Of a stretch of DNA of 64,000 bases, positions 16,642-28,960 are shown one piece after another (the stretch's first letter is position 1; every line of letters begins with the position of its first letter). The notes below the pieces were generated by a model that did not search any database, was not told the DNA's origin, and saw only the letters and a program-made list of their open reading frames with translations. The stretch is taken from the NCBI GenBank assembly GCA_036378675.1, contig DASUWA010000054.1, positions 1-64,000 on the forward strand, read 5' to 3'. Source of the stretch: Acidimicrobiales bacterium (GTDB lineage: Bacteria > Actinomycetota > Acidimicrobiia > Acidimicrobiales > Palsa-688). The position numbers and the translations under genes are program-made.

Positions 16642-17109
16642 ATGAGCACCAACACGGCACCTCCCGGATGGCACCCGGATCCGGCCGCCCCCCAGGTCCA
16701 GCTGCGATGGTGGGATGGCGCGCGCTGGACCGAGCACGTCCAGCCCCAAGCCCAGCAGGCGATGCCCCAGCCGGCTCAGAGCGTCGGCGCGGGGGGCTTC
16801 GACGCCGGCCAGGGATGGCAGGGCGGTGCTGCCTGGCAGCAAACACAGGGTTGGGGCTACGCGACGCCGTTTCAAGGGCCCGTTCAAAGTGCCACCTTCG
16901 CCCAGCAGAACAAGTTCTCGCTGATCACCGGAGCGATCGTCGCCGCCTACGTCGTCATCGCAATGACGACCAGGATCGTCTTCATCGGGATCCTCCCGGT
17001 CCTCATGTCCGTCCGGGCGGTCCGCCGGCGCGAGCCGCTCGGACCGGTCGCCGTCGGCGCGGCGATCCTAGCGGTGATCATCGCCTTCGCCGCCCTCGCC
17101 GGCAGATAG
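16642..17109 (+). CDS. DUF2510 domain membrane protein
   Basis: 155 residues. The N-terminal PPGWHPDPAAPQVQLRWWDG...WTEH is a DUF2510 module, a short Trp-rich motif common in actinobacterial membrane proteins. A Gln/Gly-rich linker (residues ~32-85) follows, then two hydrophobic segments (about 95-115, LITGAIVAAYVVIA, and about 133-153, AVGAAILAVIIAFAAL). The start is supported by GAAAGGAA about 10 nt upstream. Function unknown; not obviously linked to the flanking cobalamin genes. Confidence 0.85.
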   Translation: MSTNTAPPGWHPDPAAPQVQLRWWDGARWTEHVQPQAQQAMPQPAQSVGAGGFDAGQGWQGGAAWQQTQGWGYATPFQGPVQSATFAQQNKFSLITGAIVAAYVVIAMTTRIVFIGILPVLMSVRAVRRREPLGPVAVGAAILAVIIAFAALAGR

Positions 17110-17170
17110 GGAAGCTACACCAGCCCCAGGTCGACAAAAACCCGTTTCTGGGTCCGGATAGGCGCCCTTG

Positions 17171-17176
17171 TACCCT
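17171..17176 (+). promoter_or_regulatory. -10 box TACCCT of metH
   Basis: TACCCT ends 6 nt before the GTG at 17183, so transcription would begin at the start codon. This helps choose the GTG over the TTG at 17168, which would lie inside the promoter. Confidence 0.5.
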
Positions 17177-17182
17177 GTTGGG

Positions 17183-20707
<3,525 letters not shown>

Positions 20708-20717
20708 AATTCGGCGA

Positions 20718-21596
20718 TCAGGCCGGTGCCGCCGCGAGGCCGCGCCGGCGGAGCGCAAGCTGCTCGAGCCTCGAGAACACGAGCGCGTCCATGAGCAGGC
20801 CCACCGCGAGGATTGCAAGCATCACGGCGAGGACGTCCGCGGCGAGGCTCTGATCCTGGTACGCGCTCAGCAGCTGACCGAGCGAGGTCGTCCCTTTCGC
20901 GCTGACGATCAGCTCCCCGGCCATCAGTGAGCGCCAAGCGAATGCCCACGCCTGCCGGGCGCCCGAGAGGTAGCCCGGAAGAGCGGCGGGAAGAAGAACG
21001 TGGCGGTAGAGAGCGAAGCCCCTGGCTCCCAACACATCACCGGCCCTAACCAGGATTGGCGGGACCGAGTCGAGCGCCGAGACCGTCCCGATCACCACCG
21101 CGGGAATCGAGCCGGCGAGGGTCACGAACAGGATGGCCTGGGTTCTCACTCCGAAGAGCAAGATGGCGATCGGAACCCACGCAACCGACGGCATGCTCTG
21201 AAGCCCGGTGGCCAAGGGGACCACCGCCGCCCGGATCGTCCTGGCTCGCGTCACGAGGATCGCGACCACGGTTCCGAACAGGAGCGCGAGGGCGTAGTAC
21301 CCGGCGGCGCGCTGGAGCGTGGTCAGCAAACCGCTGGCCAGAGGGTGGCGGTCGTCCCAGACGTGGCTGAAAACGGTCCCCGGCCCCGGCAGCAGATAAG
21401 ACGGCTTCCATCCGCTCGATGCGAGCAGCTGCCAAATCGCAAGGCCCAGGAGCAACGCAGCCAGCTTCGGCCAGACGGTGCTCCACGCCTTTCGCCACAG
21501 GGGCGTGCGTCCGAATCCCGGAAGGTCGAGAGAGTCGAGGCCGAGGATCTGCTCGTCCAATCGCGAGTTCGAATCGACTGGCTCAACGGCTGCCAT
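20718..21596 (-). CDS. SsuC/TauC-type ABC importer permease
   Basis: 292 residues, BPD-transporter family with about six membrane segments. GYYALALLFGTVVAILV, the LQSMPSVAWVPIAILLFG EAA-loop region and SAYQDQSLAADVLAVMLAIL match aliphatic sulfonate, taurine and nitrate permeases. Its start overlaps the ATPase end by 14 bp; order binding protein, ATPase, permease in one operon. Substrate is not determinable; no sulfonate monooxygenase or nitrate reductase gene is adjacent. Confidence 0.9.
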   Translation of the reverse strand: MAAVEPVDSNSRLDEQILGLDSLDLPGFGRTPLWRKAWSTVWPKLAALLLGLAIWQLLASSGWKPSYLLPGPGTVFSHVWDDRHPLASGLLTTLQRAAGYYALALLFGTVVAILVTRARTIRAAVVPLATGLQSMPSVAWVPIAILLFGVRTQAILFVTLAGSIPAVVIGTVSALDSVPPILVRAGDVLGARGFALYRHVLLPAALPGYLSGARQAWAFAWRSLMAGELIVSAKGTTSLGQLLSAYQDQSLAADVLAVMLAILAVGLLMDALVFSRLEQLALRRRGLAAAPA

Positions 21597-22383
21597 GCCG
21601 GCCTACCTCCTCCCTGAGGCGGTCGGTTATCTCCGCTGCCCGCTCCGCTACCGGCCGCGATTCGATGCGCCGCGGCCGGGGAATGTCGATGTCGAACGTC
21701 GCCGCAACCCGGCCGGGACGGCTCGCGAGAAGCACCACACGGTCCGCCAGGCGCACTGCCTCGCGGACGTTGTGGGTGACGAAAACGATCGTGATCCCCG
21801 TCTCGCGCCAGACCCTTTCGATCTCCTCGTGCAGGACGTCTCTGGTCATCGCGTCGAGCGCGCCGAACGGCTCGTCCATCAGAAGGATGCTGCGTTCCTG
21901 CGCCAGAGCTCTTGCCAGGGCCACCCGCTGGCGCATGCCGCCGGAGAGCTCGTGAGGCCGCTTTTCGGCGAAGGAATCGAGCCGGACCAGCTCGAGCAAC
22001 TTGGCCGCAGCCGCTGTCCGCTCGTCCTTGCGAACTCCACGAAGGCGCAGGGCGAGCTCGACGTTGCGCGCAGCCGTCAACCACGGAAACAGCGCCGGCT
22101 CCTGGAACATCAGGCTCGCCTCGCCACCCGGCCGGTGAATCGTGCCGGCGCTCGGCTCGTCGAGACCGGCTATCAGGTTCAGCAGGGTCGTCTTGCCGCA
22201 ACCCGACGCGCCAACCAGGCACAAGAACTCCCCCGCGGCGACGTCGATGCTGACGCGGTCAAGCGCGGCAACAGAGCTCCCCGCCCGGCCGTACACCTTG
22301 GACACCGAGTCGAGCCTCACAGCGAGGGTCGTGCCGGCGCTTCCGCCTGTGCCGGCCGGGGCGGCCTGGGCTGCGAGGGTCAC
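21583..22383 (-). CDS. SsuB/TauB-type ABC importer ATPase
   Basis: 266 residues from a GTG overlapping the binding-protein stop by 4 bp. Walker A GASGCGKTT, Q-loop MFQEPALFPW, signature LSGGMRQRVALARAL, Walker B ILLMDEPFGALD and the H-loop FVTHNVREA are all intact. The C-terminal IESRPVAERAAEITDRLREEV is like SsuB/TauB. A longer frame upstream would run into the binding-protein gene and has no family similarity. Confidence 0.92.
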   Translation of the reverse strand: MTLAAQAAPAGTGGSAGTTLAVRLDSVSKVYGRAGSSVAALDRVSIDVAAGEFLCLVGASGCGKTTLLNLIAGLDEPSAGTIHRPGGEASLMFQEPALFPWLTAARNVELALRLRGVRKDERTAAAAKLLELVRLDSFAEKRPHELSGGMRQRVALARALAQERSILLMDEPFGALDAMTRDVLHEEIERVWRETGITIVFVTHNVREAVRLADRVVLLASRPGRVAATFDIDIPRPRRIESRPVAERAAEITDRLREEVGRHGSR

Positions 22384-23501
22384 AAACCGCGGACCTGCTG
22401 CTGGCCGGCCGCCTTCAACACGCTGTTGAGCGCGCCGAGGTTGTAGATGCCGGCGAGATCGGAAGGTTGCTTCAACAGACCGACCGCTACCCCGTGCTGG
22501 ATCTGGGTCTGCAGAGTCGAGGCAAGTGGGTCTGCGGTGAACTTGAGCCGGTTCCAGGCAGCGGCGAGGAGCGAGGAGGACAGCTGTTTTCCTCCTTGGA
22601 GGGAGCCGAGCTGCTGGTTGAACGCCGTTTGAGCCTGCGTCGGGTTGGCGCTCATGAAGGCCACGGTGTCGACCAGCCCTGTGAGGAACCGTCTGACCGT
22701 AGCGGGGTGCTGCTTGAGGAACGCGGTGCGCACCACAACGTTGGTCGTGGCCCACTCCCCTGCGGGCCACAAGGTCGCCTCGTCGACGAGCAGGTGACCT
22801 CCCGCGGCGATCATCTGGCTTTCGTAAGGCTCAGGAACCCAGGCTCCGTCTATCGAACCGCCCTTGAATTCGGTGACGATCGTGCCGTTGCCCGTTGAGG
22901 ACGGCTGGACGTCCACGTCGCCGCCTCCCGAAGTCGTGGTGGCGTACCCCTGCTGCTTCAGCCAGTACCGCAGTGCCACGTCCTGCGTGTTGGCTAACTG
23001 AGGAGAGGCGAGGGTCTTTCCCTTCAGCTGCGCCGGCGAGGTAATGGACGGCTTGGTCACCAGACCGGCGCCCCCGGACGCGGCGCCGGCGATGATCGTG
23101 ACCGCGCCGTTCGAGGAGCTGTATGCCGACAGGACCGAGCTGGGCCCTTCGAACGCGATATCGATCGAGCCGGACAGGAGCGCCTGGTTCTCGGCGGGTC
23201 CTGCACTGAAGGTCTGCGAGGCATCGAGCTTGTCGGAGCCGAGGTCTTTGGCGAAGATCCCCTGGGCGACGCCGACCAGAGCGGGGGCGTGGGTCAGATT
23301 CGGGTAATAGCCGAGACGGACCGTCACCGGGGCGGAGCTGCCAGATGAGGCTCCGCCCGAGGAGCCGCACGCGGAGGCTACGAGAGCGAGTGCGAGGCCG
23401 GCGCCGCCAGCTGCTAGAGCCATGCGTGTGACTCGACCGCCTGAACCACCGAAACCTATATTTCCGAGGTTTGCTCCTTTGTCGAGCGATTTAATCGGCA
23501 T
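22380..23501 (-). CDS. SsuA/TauA/NMT1-like solute-binding lipoprotein
   Basis: 373 residues. A basic N-terminus and hydrophobic segment end in the lipobox LVASACG (Cys about residue 45), so it should be lipid-anchored outside the membrane. The mature domain starts VTVRLGYYPNLTHAPALVG, typical of SsuA/NMT1 periplasmic-binding proteins for sulfonates, nitrate or pyrimidine precursors. LPIEWATTNVVV-like and PATVRRFLTGLVD segments fit the same fold. First gene of the importer operon. A TACAGT hexamer ends 8 nt upstream of the ATG. Ligand unknown. Confidence 0.88.
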   Translation of the reverse strand: MPIKSLDKGANLGNIGFGGSGGRVTRMALAAGGAGLALALVASACGSSGGASSGSSAPVTVRLGYYPNLTHAPALVGVAQGIFAKDLGSDKLDASQTFSAGPAENQALLSGSIDIAFEGPSSVLSAYSSSNGAVTIIAGAASGGAGLVTKPSITSPAQLKGKTLASPQLANTQDVALRYWLKQQGYATTTSGGGDVDVQPSSTGNGTIVTEFKGGSIDGAWVPEPYESQMIAAGGHLLVDEATLWPAGEWATTNVVVRTAFLKQHPATVRRFLTGLVDTVAFMSANPTQAQTAFNQQLGSLQGGKQLSSSLLAAAWNRLKFTADPLASTLQTQIQHGVAVGLLKQPSDLAGIYNLGALNSVLKAAGQQQVRGL

Positions 23502-23509
23502 TAGCCAAG

Positions 23510-23515
23510 ACTGTA
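23510..23515 (-). promoter_or_regulatory. -10 box TACAGT of the ABC importer operon
   Basis: TACAGT on the minus strand ends 8 nt before the ATG at 23501; near-leaderless arrangement. Confidence 0.45.
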
Positions 23516-23591
23516 GGGCTGTTCGGGCCCAAATGGCAACCGCCGGTGGGTTTTTGCTGTTCGGGTCGGTTTTGCGGCCGGCTACGCGGCT

Positions 23592-24317
23592 CTAGACCAG
23601 CCCGACGCTCGCCGCGCCGTCGACCATCAGGGTGGCGCCCGAGACGTATCCGGCTGGGTCGGAGCAGAGGAACGCCACGATCCGGCCGAAGTCGACGGGA
23701 TCTCCCATCTCATCGGTGGACCCACCCAGACTGAGCATCCTGTCGGTCGCGTGAGCGCCGGGGCAGATCACGTTCAAGGTGACCCCGCTTGGGAACAAGT
23801 CGAACGCCGCCGTCTTAGCCCAAGCCCACAGTCCGGTCCTCGCCAGGTTCGAGAGCGCGAGGGTCCGGCTGGGCTGCTTGATGTACCAGGAGGTGATGCA
23901 GCAGATACGGCCCCAGCCGCCCTCCTGGAGCGCCGGCACCGCCTCGCGCACCAGCCTCACGCTGGTGGTCAGGTTGGCGTTCACCGCTGCGTCGATCTGC
24001 TCGTCGGTGATCTCGAGCGCGCGACCAGGGGGTGGGCCGCCGGCGTTGGCGACGAGAATGTCCAGACCGCCGTACCGTTCGACCGTCTCAGATACCAACC
24101 GGCGAGGTGATTCCGGGTCGGTGACGTCAGCCGCTATCGCGTGAACCTCGCCACCCGCGCCCGCGATCTCGCCGGCGGTCTTCCGCAACGCCTCCTCTCC
24201 CCTGGCGCTGATTACCATTTTGGCGCCCTCGGCGGCGAGCGCTAGGGCCGCGCCTCGCCCGAGTCCCTTTGACGAGGCGGTGACCAGCGCGACTCGGCCC
24301 TGGATCCCGAGGTCCAT
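23592..24317 (-). CDS. SDR family protein with altered catalytic residues
   Basis: 241 residues, classical SDR fold: cofactor motif VTASSKGLGRGAAL (TGxxxGxG type), NAG at 91-93 and N114. The catalytic Ser143 is present (CCITSWYIKQ), but where Tyr-x3-Lys is expected (156 and 160) the sequence has Ser156 and Arg160 (LALSNLAR). Related FabG-like proteins with LALSN in this position form a known divergent group, so this is probably not a sequencing artefact, but ordinary SDR catalysis is in doubt. It shares one base with the M24 peptidase stop (TGATG) and ends the lpd operon. Confidence 0.85.
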   Translation of the reverse strand: MDLGIQGRVALVTASSKGLGRGAALALAAEGAKMVISARGEEALRKTAGEIAGAGGEVHAIAADVTDPESPRRLVSETVERYGGLDILVANAGGPPPGRALEITDEQIDAAVNANLTTSVRLVREAVPALQEGGWGRICCITSWYIKQPSRTLALSNLARTGLWAWAKTAAFDLFPSGVTLNVICPGAHATDRMLSLGGSTDEMGDPVDFGRIVAFLCSDPAGYVSGATLMVDGAASVGLV

Positions 24318-25471
24318 CAGTCGACGACAGCGAGGTCGTGGCTGACTGAGTTGAGGCTACGGGGGCCGCCGGCCGTGGCCACCACGATGTCCTCGATCCT
24401 CGCGCCGAAGCGCCTGTCGAGGTAGATGCCGGGTTCGACCGAAAACGCGTTGCCGGGGACCACGGGAAGCTGGTTCCCTGCGACGATGTACGGGTCCTCG
24501 TGCTCCTCGAGCCCGATTCCGTGGCCGGTCCGGTGAATGAAGGCCTCGCCGTAGCCGGCCGCGGCGATGATGTCCCTGGCCGCCGCGTCGACGCCTTCGC
24601 AAGTGGTGCCGACCGAAGCTGCTGCGACACCCGCCGCTTGCGCCTCCTGGAGGACGGCATACAGCTTGGTGAACTCCTTCGGGGGCTCCGCCGATCCGGT
24701 CCAGACCGTGCGAGTGATGTCGGAGCAGTACCCGTTCATGGTCCCGCCGAAGTCACACACGACGGCCTCTCCCGCCCGGATCGTCCTGGGGCCGGCGTTG
24801 TGATGCGGGCTGGCGGAGTTGGGTCCGCTCCCAACGATGGCGAAGTTGACCCGTTGGTGGCCCTCTGCGATCAACCTACGGCCGATGTCCTCGGAGACCT
24901 CCCTCTCGGTCCGGCCGACGAGCGGTATCTCACCCTCGAGCAGCTGGGCGGCAACCCGGTCAGCTGCGGCCGAGGCCTCTGCCAGCGCCTCGATCTCGGC
25001 TTCGTCTTTGACCGCACGTAACGGCCCGGTAACCGACGATGACCGCTGCCAGGTCGCCTCGGGGAGCGCCCGCTGAAGTGCCAGGAGGAAGGTCGCCCAA
25101 GTCCGGTCCGATATGGCCAGATGGCCGTTTCCGGACCCTACGAGCGAAGCCACGATGTCGATCGGGTCCTCTTCCTCCCGCCAGGGGCGGATGGCGAATG
25201 AGTCCGGGTCGGCGACGACTCTCGGCGCCTCGAGGCGTGGAACGACGAGGATGGCGTGATCCTTCGCCGGCACGACCAGCATGGTGAGCCGTTCCAGGGG
25301 CATAGCTTCGTAGCCGGTCAGCCACGGTAAGTCCGCACCCAGCGAGAGAAGGAGGGCGTCGAGCCCGGCCTCGTCCATGGCTTTGCGGACCTTGGCGAGA
25401 CGGGCGGCGTGGGCGGAGCGGGGGTTGGAAGCGCCGGCGGCGGGTGAGGCCGGCGAGGGAGGGTTCGTCAT
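24317..25471 (-). CDS. M24 family Xaa-Pro aminopeptidase-like metallopeptidase
   Basis: 384 residues from the ATG at 25471. The N-terminal creatinase-like domain (LDALLLSLGADLPWLTGYEAM) precedes the pita-bread domain, with metal ligands visible in VVCDFGGTMNGYCSDITRT, HRTGHGIGLEEHE and SVEPGIYLDRRFGARIEDIV. It should cleave Xaa-Pro dipeptides or N-terminal residues before proline. I prefer 25471 over the in-frame upstream start at 25516 because it leaves a 4-bp gap to the lipoate gene instead of a 41-bp overlap. Between lipoate genes and an SDR, its role there is unclear. Confidence 0.9.
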   Translation of the reverse strand: MTNPPSPASPAAGASNPRSAHAARLAKVRKAMDEAGLDALLLSLGADLPWLTGYEAMPLERLTMLVVPAKDHAILVVPRLEAPRVVADPDSFAIRPWREEEDPIDIVASLVGSGNGHLAISDRTWATFLLALQRALPEATWQRSSSVTGPLRAVKDEAEIEALAEASAAADRVAAQLLEGEIPLVGRTEREVSEDIGRRLIAEGHQRVNFAIVGSGPNSASPHHNAGPRTIRAGEAVVCDFGGTMNGYCSDITRTVWTGSAEPPKEFTKLYAVLQEAQAAGVAAASVGTTCEGVDAAARDIIAAAGYGEAFIHRTGHGIGLEEHEDPYIVAGNQLPVVPGNAFSVEPGIYLDRRFGARIEDIVVATAGGPRSLNSVSHDLAVVD

Positions 25472-25475
25472 CTGG

Positions 25476-27359
25476 TCATGCGGTCCTGGCGGGATCGTTG
25501 AAAGTTTTCCTTGCAATTTGAGGTCGTTTTTGGTGCTTTATTGCAAACAAATGGCCAGGGTCGCCAGTGACGTCGGCCTCAGCCGCAGCCGCCCCAGCCG
25601 CCGCTGGTGCCGCGACCCCCGCAGGCGCCCCAGCCCCCGCAGCCGCCCCAGCCGCCGCCTCGGCGGCCTGGCGAGCGTGGTAGCTGGACCTGGTCAGGGG
25701 GGAAGCCTCCACGTGCGGGATGCCCATCGCCTCACCGGCGAGCTTCAGGCGATCGAACTCCCCGGGCGTCCACCAGCGGGCGACCGGCAGGTGGTTGGAC
25801 GTGGGACGCAGGTACTGGCCGACGGTGACGATGTCGACGCCGACACCGTGCAGGTCTGCCAGGGTCGAGAGCACTTCGTCCTCGGTCTCCCCCATCCCGA
25901 CGATGAGCCCGGATTTGGTCGTCAGGCCGGCGTCTTTGGCCCGGGCCAGCACGGCGAGGCTGCGGGCGTAGGAAGCGGAGGGGCGAACCGCGCGCTGGAG
26001 GCGAGCGACGGTCTCGATGTTGTGGTTCAGGACGTCGGGACGCGCATCGAAGATGACGTCGAGAGAATCGGGATCGCCCTTGCAATCCGAGATCAGCAAC
26101 TCGATCGCGGTCGCGGGCGACCGCCGGCGGATGGCCTCGACAGTCGCGGCGAATCCCGACGCTCCACCGTCCGCGAGGTCGTCCCGCGCGACCGTGGTCA
26201 CCACGGCGTGGGACAACCTCAGCCGTTGTACTGCTTCAGCTACGTGTTCGGGTTCGGCGGGGTCGGGAGCGAGCGGCTTTCGCGTGTCGACAAGGCAGAA
26301 GCCGCACGCCCTTGTGCAGCGATCCCCGTTGATCATGAAGGTGGCCGTCCCGTCCGACCAGCATTCGTAGATGTTCGGGCAGCCGGCCTCCTCGCAGACC
26401 GTGACGAGAGACAGCTCCCGCATAGTGCGGCGAAGGTCCCGGTACTCCTGGCCCATTCGAGCCTTCACGCGAAGCCACTCGGGCTTGCGCGTTCCGACCG
26501 AAAGGCCGGCCGACGGCTCGACACCCGCTTCCCGAAGCCGGCGGTCCAGCATCCGCACGGGCTGCCCATGACCGGTGCGGTCCGAAGCCGGCGTTGGTGA
26601 GCCATCGCGAACCGGATCCCCCGGTCCCTCGCCTCGCGTGAATGGCGCGAGATCGTCATGTCGAAGCCGCCAGGCGACATCCTGGCGTTCGACCGCTTCG
26701 AACTCCCACAGTGATGCGAACTTCTCGACCACGGTGTCGACGACCTGATGCATCGGAACGTGGATCCCCTCGGCGGCCATCGAGGTGACCGGTTTGTCGG
26801 CGATTCCGCACGGGACGATGTACTGGAAATAGTCCATGTCCGGGGCGACGTTCAGGGCGAATCCGTGCATCGACCGGCCCCGCGAAACCCGGACCCCGAT
26901 CGCACAGATCTTCCGCGGCCTGTCGCCGTCGGGGTCGATCCAAACCCCGGGATAGCCCTCCAACCGGCCGGCGCCGGAAAGCCCCAGCTCGGTAAGGGAG
27001 TCGATGACCGCCTGCTCGATCCGGTGAACGTGGCAAGGCGACGAATTCGGTGCGGTCGGCACCTCGAAAACCGGGTAGCCAACCAACTGCCCGGGCCCGT
27101 GATAGGTCACGTCGCCGCCGCGGTCGCTCCGAACCAGCTCGGCTCCGATGGACTCGGGATCCACCAGCACGTGCTCCACCTTGGCCCTCACTCCGAGGGT
27201 GTAGACGTGAGGATGCTCGAGCAACAGGAGCCAGTCGTCGGCACCTGTCGACCACAACCCGTGCTGCAGCGCCAGCCCGTCTCGGTACCGGACTCTTCCG
27301 AGCCACCTGGCCCGCAGAACTTGCCGGGCCGGCCGGGAGCTCACGGCATCGCAGATCAC
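25476..27359 (-). CDS. fused octanoyltransferase (LipB) and lipoyl synthase (LipA)
   Basis: One uninterrupted 627-residue frame. Residues ~12-235 are LipB: GGDVTYHGPGQLVGYP (81-96), KICAIGVR with the conserved Lys150, HGFALNV, and PCGI with the catalytic Cys184. Residues ~285-570 are LipA: RKPEWLRVK, auxiliary-cluster Cys322, 327 and 333 (CEEAGCPNIYEC), then radical SAM CTRACGFC (Cys348, 352, 355). LipB moves octanoate from ACP to the E2/GcvH lysine and LipA inserts two sulfurs. Met270 (26552) could allow separate LipA translation. The C-terminus has an Ala-rich tail (about 573-605) of about 30 residues and a basic end. The GTG start overlaps the E2 stop by 4 bp, next to the E2 it would modify. 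Confidence 0.88.
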   Translation of the reverse strand: MICDAVSSRPARQVLRARWLGRVRYRDGLALQHGLWSTGADDWLLLLEHPHVYTLGVRAKVEHVLVDPESIGAELVRSDRGGDVTYHGPGQLVGYPVFEVPTAPNSSPCHVHRIEQAVIDSLTELGLSGAGRLEGYPGVWIDPDGDRPRKICAIGVRVSRGRSMHGFALNVAPDMDYFQYIVPCGIADKPVTSMAAEGIHVPMHQVVDTVVEKFASLWEFEAVERQDVAWRLRHDDLAPFTRGEGPGDPVRDGSPTPASDRTGHGQPVRMLDRRLREAGVEPSAGLSVGTRKPEWLRVKARMGQEYRDLRRTMRELSLVTVCEEAGCPNIYECWSDGTATFMINGDRCTRACGFCLVDTRKPLAPDPAEPEHVAEAVQRLRLSHAVVTTVARDDLADGGASGFAATVEAIRRRSPATAIELLISDCKGDPDSLDVIFDARPDVLNHNIETVARLQRAVRPSASYARSLAVLARAKDAGLTTKSGLIVGMGETEDEVLSTLADLHGVGVDIVTVGQYLRPTSNHLPVARWWTPGEFDRLKLAGEAMGIPHVEASPLTRSSYHARQAAEAAAGAAAGAGAPAGVAAPAAAGAAAAEADVTGDPGHLFAIKHQKRPQIARKTFNDPARTA

Positions 27360-28960
27360 AGCTCCGCGGACCAGTCCCGGGTCTCGACCACGTTCTTGAT
27401 CGCGCGGAGGAACGCCGCCGCGTACGCGCCGTCGAAGGCGCGGTGATCCCACGACATGACCAGGTTGCCGACCGGATGCACCGCGATCCCATCCGATCCG
27501 TCCGGCAACTCGATCGCCACAGGCTTCTTCTTGACACCATCAGTCGAGAGGATCGCCACCTGCGGCTGGTTGATCACAGGAACGGTGATGAAAGTCCCGA
27601 ACGGACCCGCATTGGTGATCGTGAACGTGCCGCCCGAGATGTCGTCCATGGTCAGCCGCTTGGCCCTCGCCTTGGAAGCGAGCGAGGAGATCTCGCGGGC
27701 GAGCACCCGCAGTCGTTTCTCGTCTGCGTTGTGGATCACCGGAACGAGGAGACCCTCGAAGTCCAGGTCGACCGCAATGCCGATGTTGACGTCGTGATGA
27801 ACGATCAGCGCGTCGTCGCCGACCGAGCTGTTCACGTTGGGGAACTGCTCGAGTGCGTCGACCACCGCCCGCGCCACGAACGGCAGGTAGGTGAGGCTGA
27901 ATCCTTCTGCCTCCTTGAACCGATCCTTTTCGGCGCGACGGACTTTCTCGACACCGGAATAGTCGACCTCGACGGCGACCATGGTGTGGGCCGACGTGTG
28001 CTTCGACCGGACCATGTGCTCGGCGGTCCGCCGGCGGATGTTGGTGAACGGAACAACCGAGTCGTGCTCACCGACGCTGACCTGAGCGGCCGGCGCACCC
28101 GGTGCGACCGGCGCAGCCGGTCCCGCTGGACCGGCCGAAGTCGAGGGAGCGGGCTGTGCCGCCCGCGCGGCGACCCCGGACGCCGGCGCGACCCGGGCCG
28201 CTGCACCCCCGTTGCGCTGGTCGATCAACGCGAGGACGTCGCTCCGGGTGATGCGCCCGCCCGGGCCGGTCCCCCGGATCTGGGCAGGATCGAGGTTGTG
28301 CTCGGCGACCAACTTCCTGACGACTGGCGAGAGCAGCTTCGAACCGCCGTCGTCCGCCAACTCGGCCGGAGCGGATGAAGCGGCAGAGGCAGTAGGAGCA
28401 GGAGCGGCAGCGGAGGCGGGAGCCGGCGCCTCGACCCTGGCCGCCGACGGCGCCGCCGGCGGCGCCTGCGGAGCGGGCGGCGTTTGCGGAGCGGGCGGAG
28501 CAGAGGAGACATATTCGGGCTCAGGGGCGACCGCCGACTCGGGTTCGGCCTGCCGCTCTGCGACCGGCTCGGTCTCCCGAGCGGCCGGCTGGACTTGGTC
28601 AACCGCCGCCGGCGCCGCCGAAGACCCGTTGTCACCGACATTGTCAGGGCTGGCATTGTCAGGGCTGGCATTGTCAGCGCCGGCCTCGGCCGGCTGCGAG
28701 CTGGTTGCGGGCGCCGGCTGGGCACCCTCCGGCGAAATGACCGCGAGCTTGGTTCCCACGTCCACGGTTTCGCCCTCGTCCACAAGTATCTCGGTGATCA
28801 CCCCGGCCGCCGGCGAGGGGACCTCCGAGTCGACCTTGTCGGTAGAGACCTCGAAGAGGACCTCGTCCTCCGCGACCGGGTCGCCGACCTTCTTCATCCA
28901 CTTGGTGATGGTGCCCTCGGTCACCGTCTCGCCCAGCTGGGGCATGGTTATGTCAGCCAA
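27356..28960 (-). CDS. sucB: 2-oxoacid dehydrogenase E2 (dihydrolipoamide acyltransferase)
   Basis: 534 residues. One lipoyl domain at the N-terminus with lipoyl Lys42 in FEVSTDKVDSEVPSP, a very long Ala/Pro-rich linker (about 90-210), a peripheral-subunit-binding domain (SPVVRKLVAEHNLDPAQIRG), a second flexible linker, and a catalytic core with the chloramphenicol-acetyltransferase-type His in SWDHRAFDGAYAA near the end. It passes acyl groups from E1 to CoA. In actinobacteria one E2 of this type can serve both pyruvate and 2-oxoglutarate dehydrogenase, so SucB versus AceF/DlaT is not resolved; AceE is encoded at 45 kb. It overlaps lpd by 8 bp and lipBA by 4 bp. Only one lipoyl domain is present. 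Confidence 0.9.
   Translation of the reverse strand: MADITMPQLGETVTEGTITKWMKKVGDPVAEDEVLFEVSTDKVDSEVPSPAAGVITEILVDEGETVDVGTKLAVISPEGAQPAPATSSQPAEAGADNASPDNASPDNVGDNGSSAAPAAVDQVQPAARETEPVAERQAEPESAVAPEPEYVSSAPPAPQTPPAPQAPPAAPSAARVEAPAPASAAAPAPTASAASSAPAELADDGGSKLLSPVVRKLVAEHNLDPAQIRGTGPGGRITRSDVLALIDQRNGGAAARVAPASGVAARAAQPAPSTSAGPAGPAAPVAPGAPAAQVSVGEHDSVVPFTNIRRRTAEHMVRSKHTSAHTMVAVEVDYSGVEKVRRAEKDRFKEAEGFSLTYLPFVARAVVDALEQFPNVNSSVGDDALIVHHDVNIGIAVDLDFEGLLVPVIHNADEKRLRVLAREISSLASKARAKRLTMDDISGGTFTITNAGPFGTFITVPVINQPQVAILSTDGVKKKPVAIELPDGSDGIAVHPVGNLVMSWDHRAFDGAYAAAFLRAIKNVVETRDWSAEL
28636..28680. repeat. 15-bp tandem repeat in the E2 linker
   Basis: Three near-identical units with the core CATTGTCAGGGCTGG, encoding repeated DNASP on the minus strand. 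A slippage-prone stretch of linker without structural constraint. Confidence 0.8.

Noticed and set aside
17110-17182. Cobalamin riboswitch before metH
   Set aside because: The gap is only 73 bp, lacks the B12-box sequence, and the promoter points to a leaderless mRNA.
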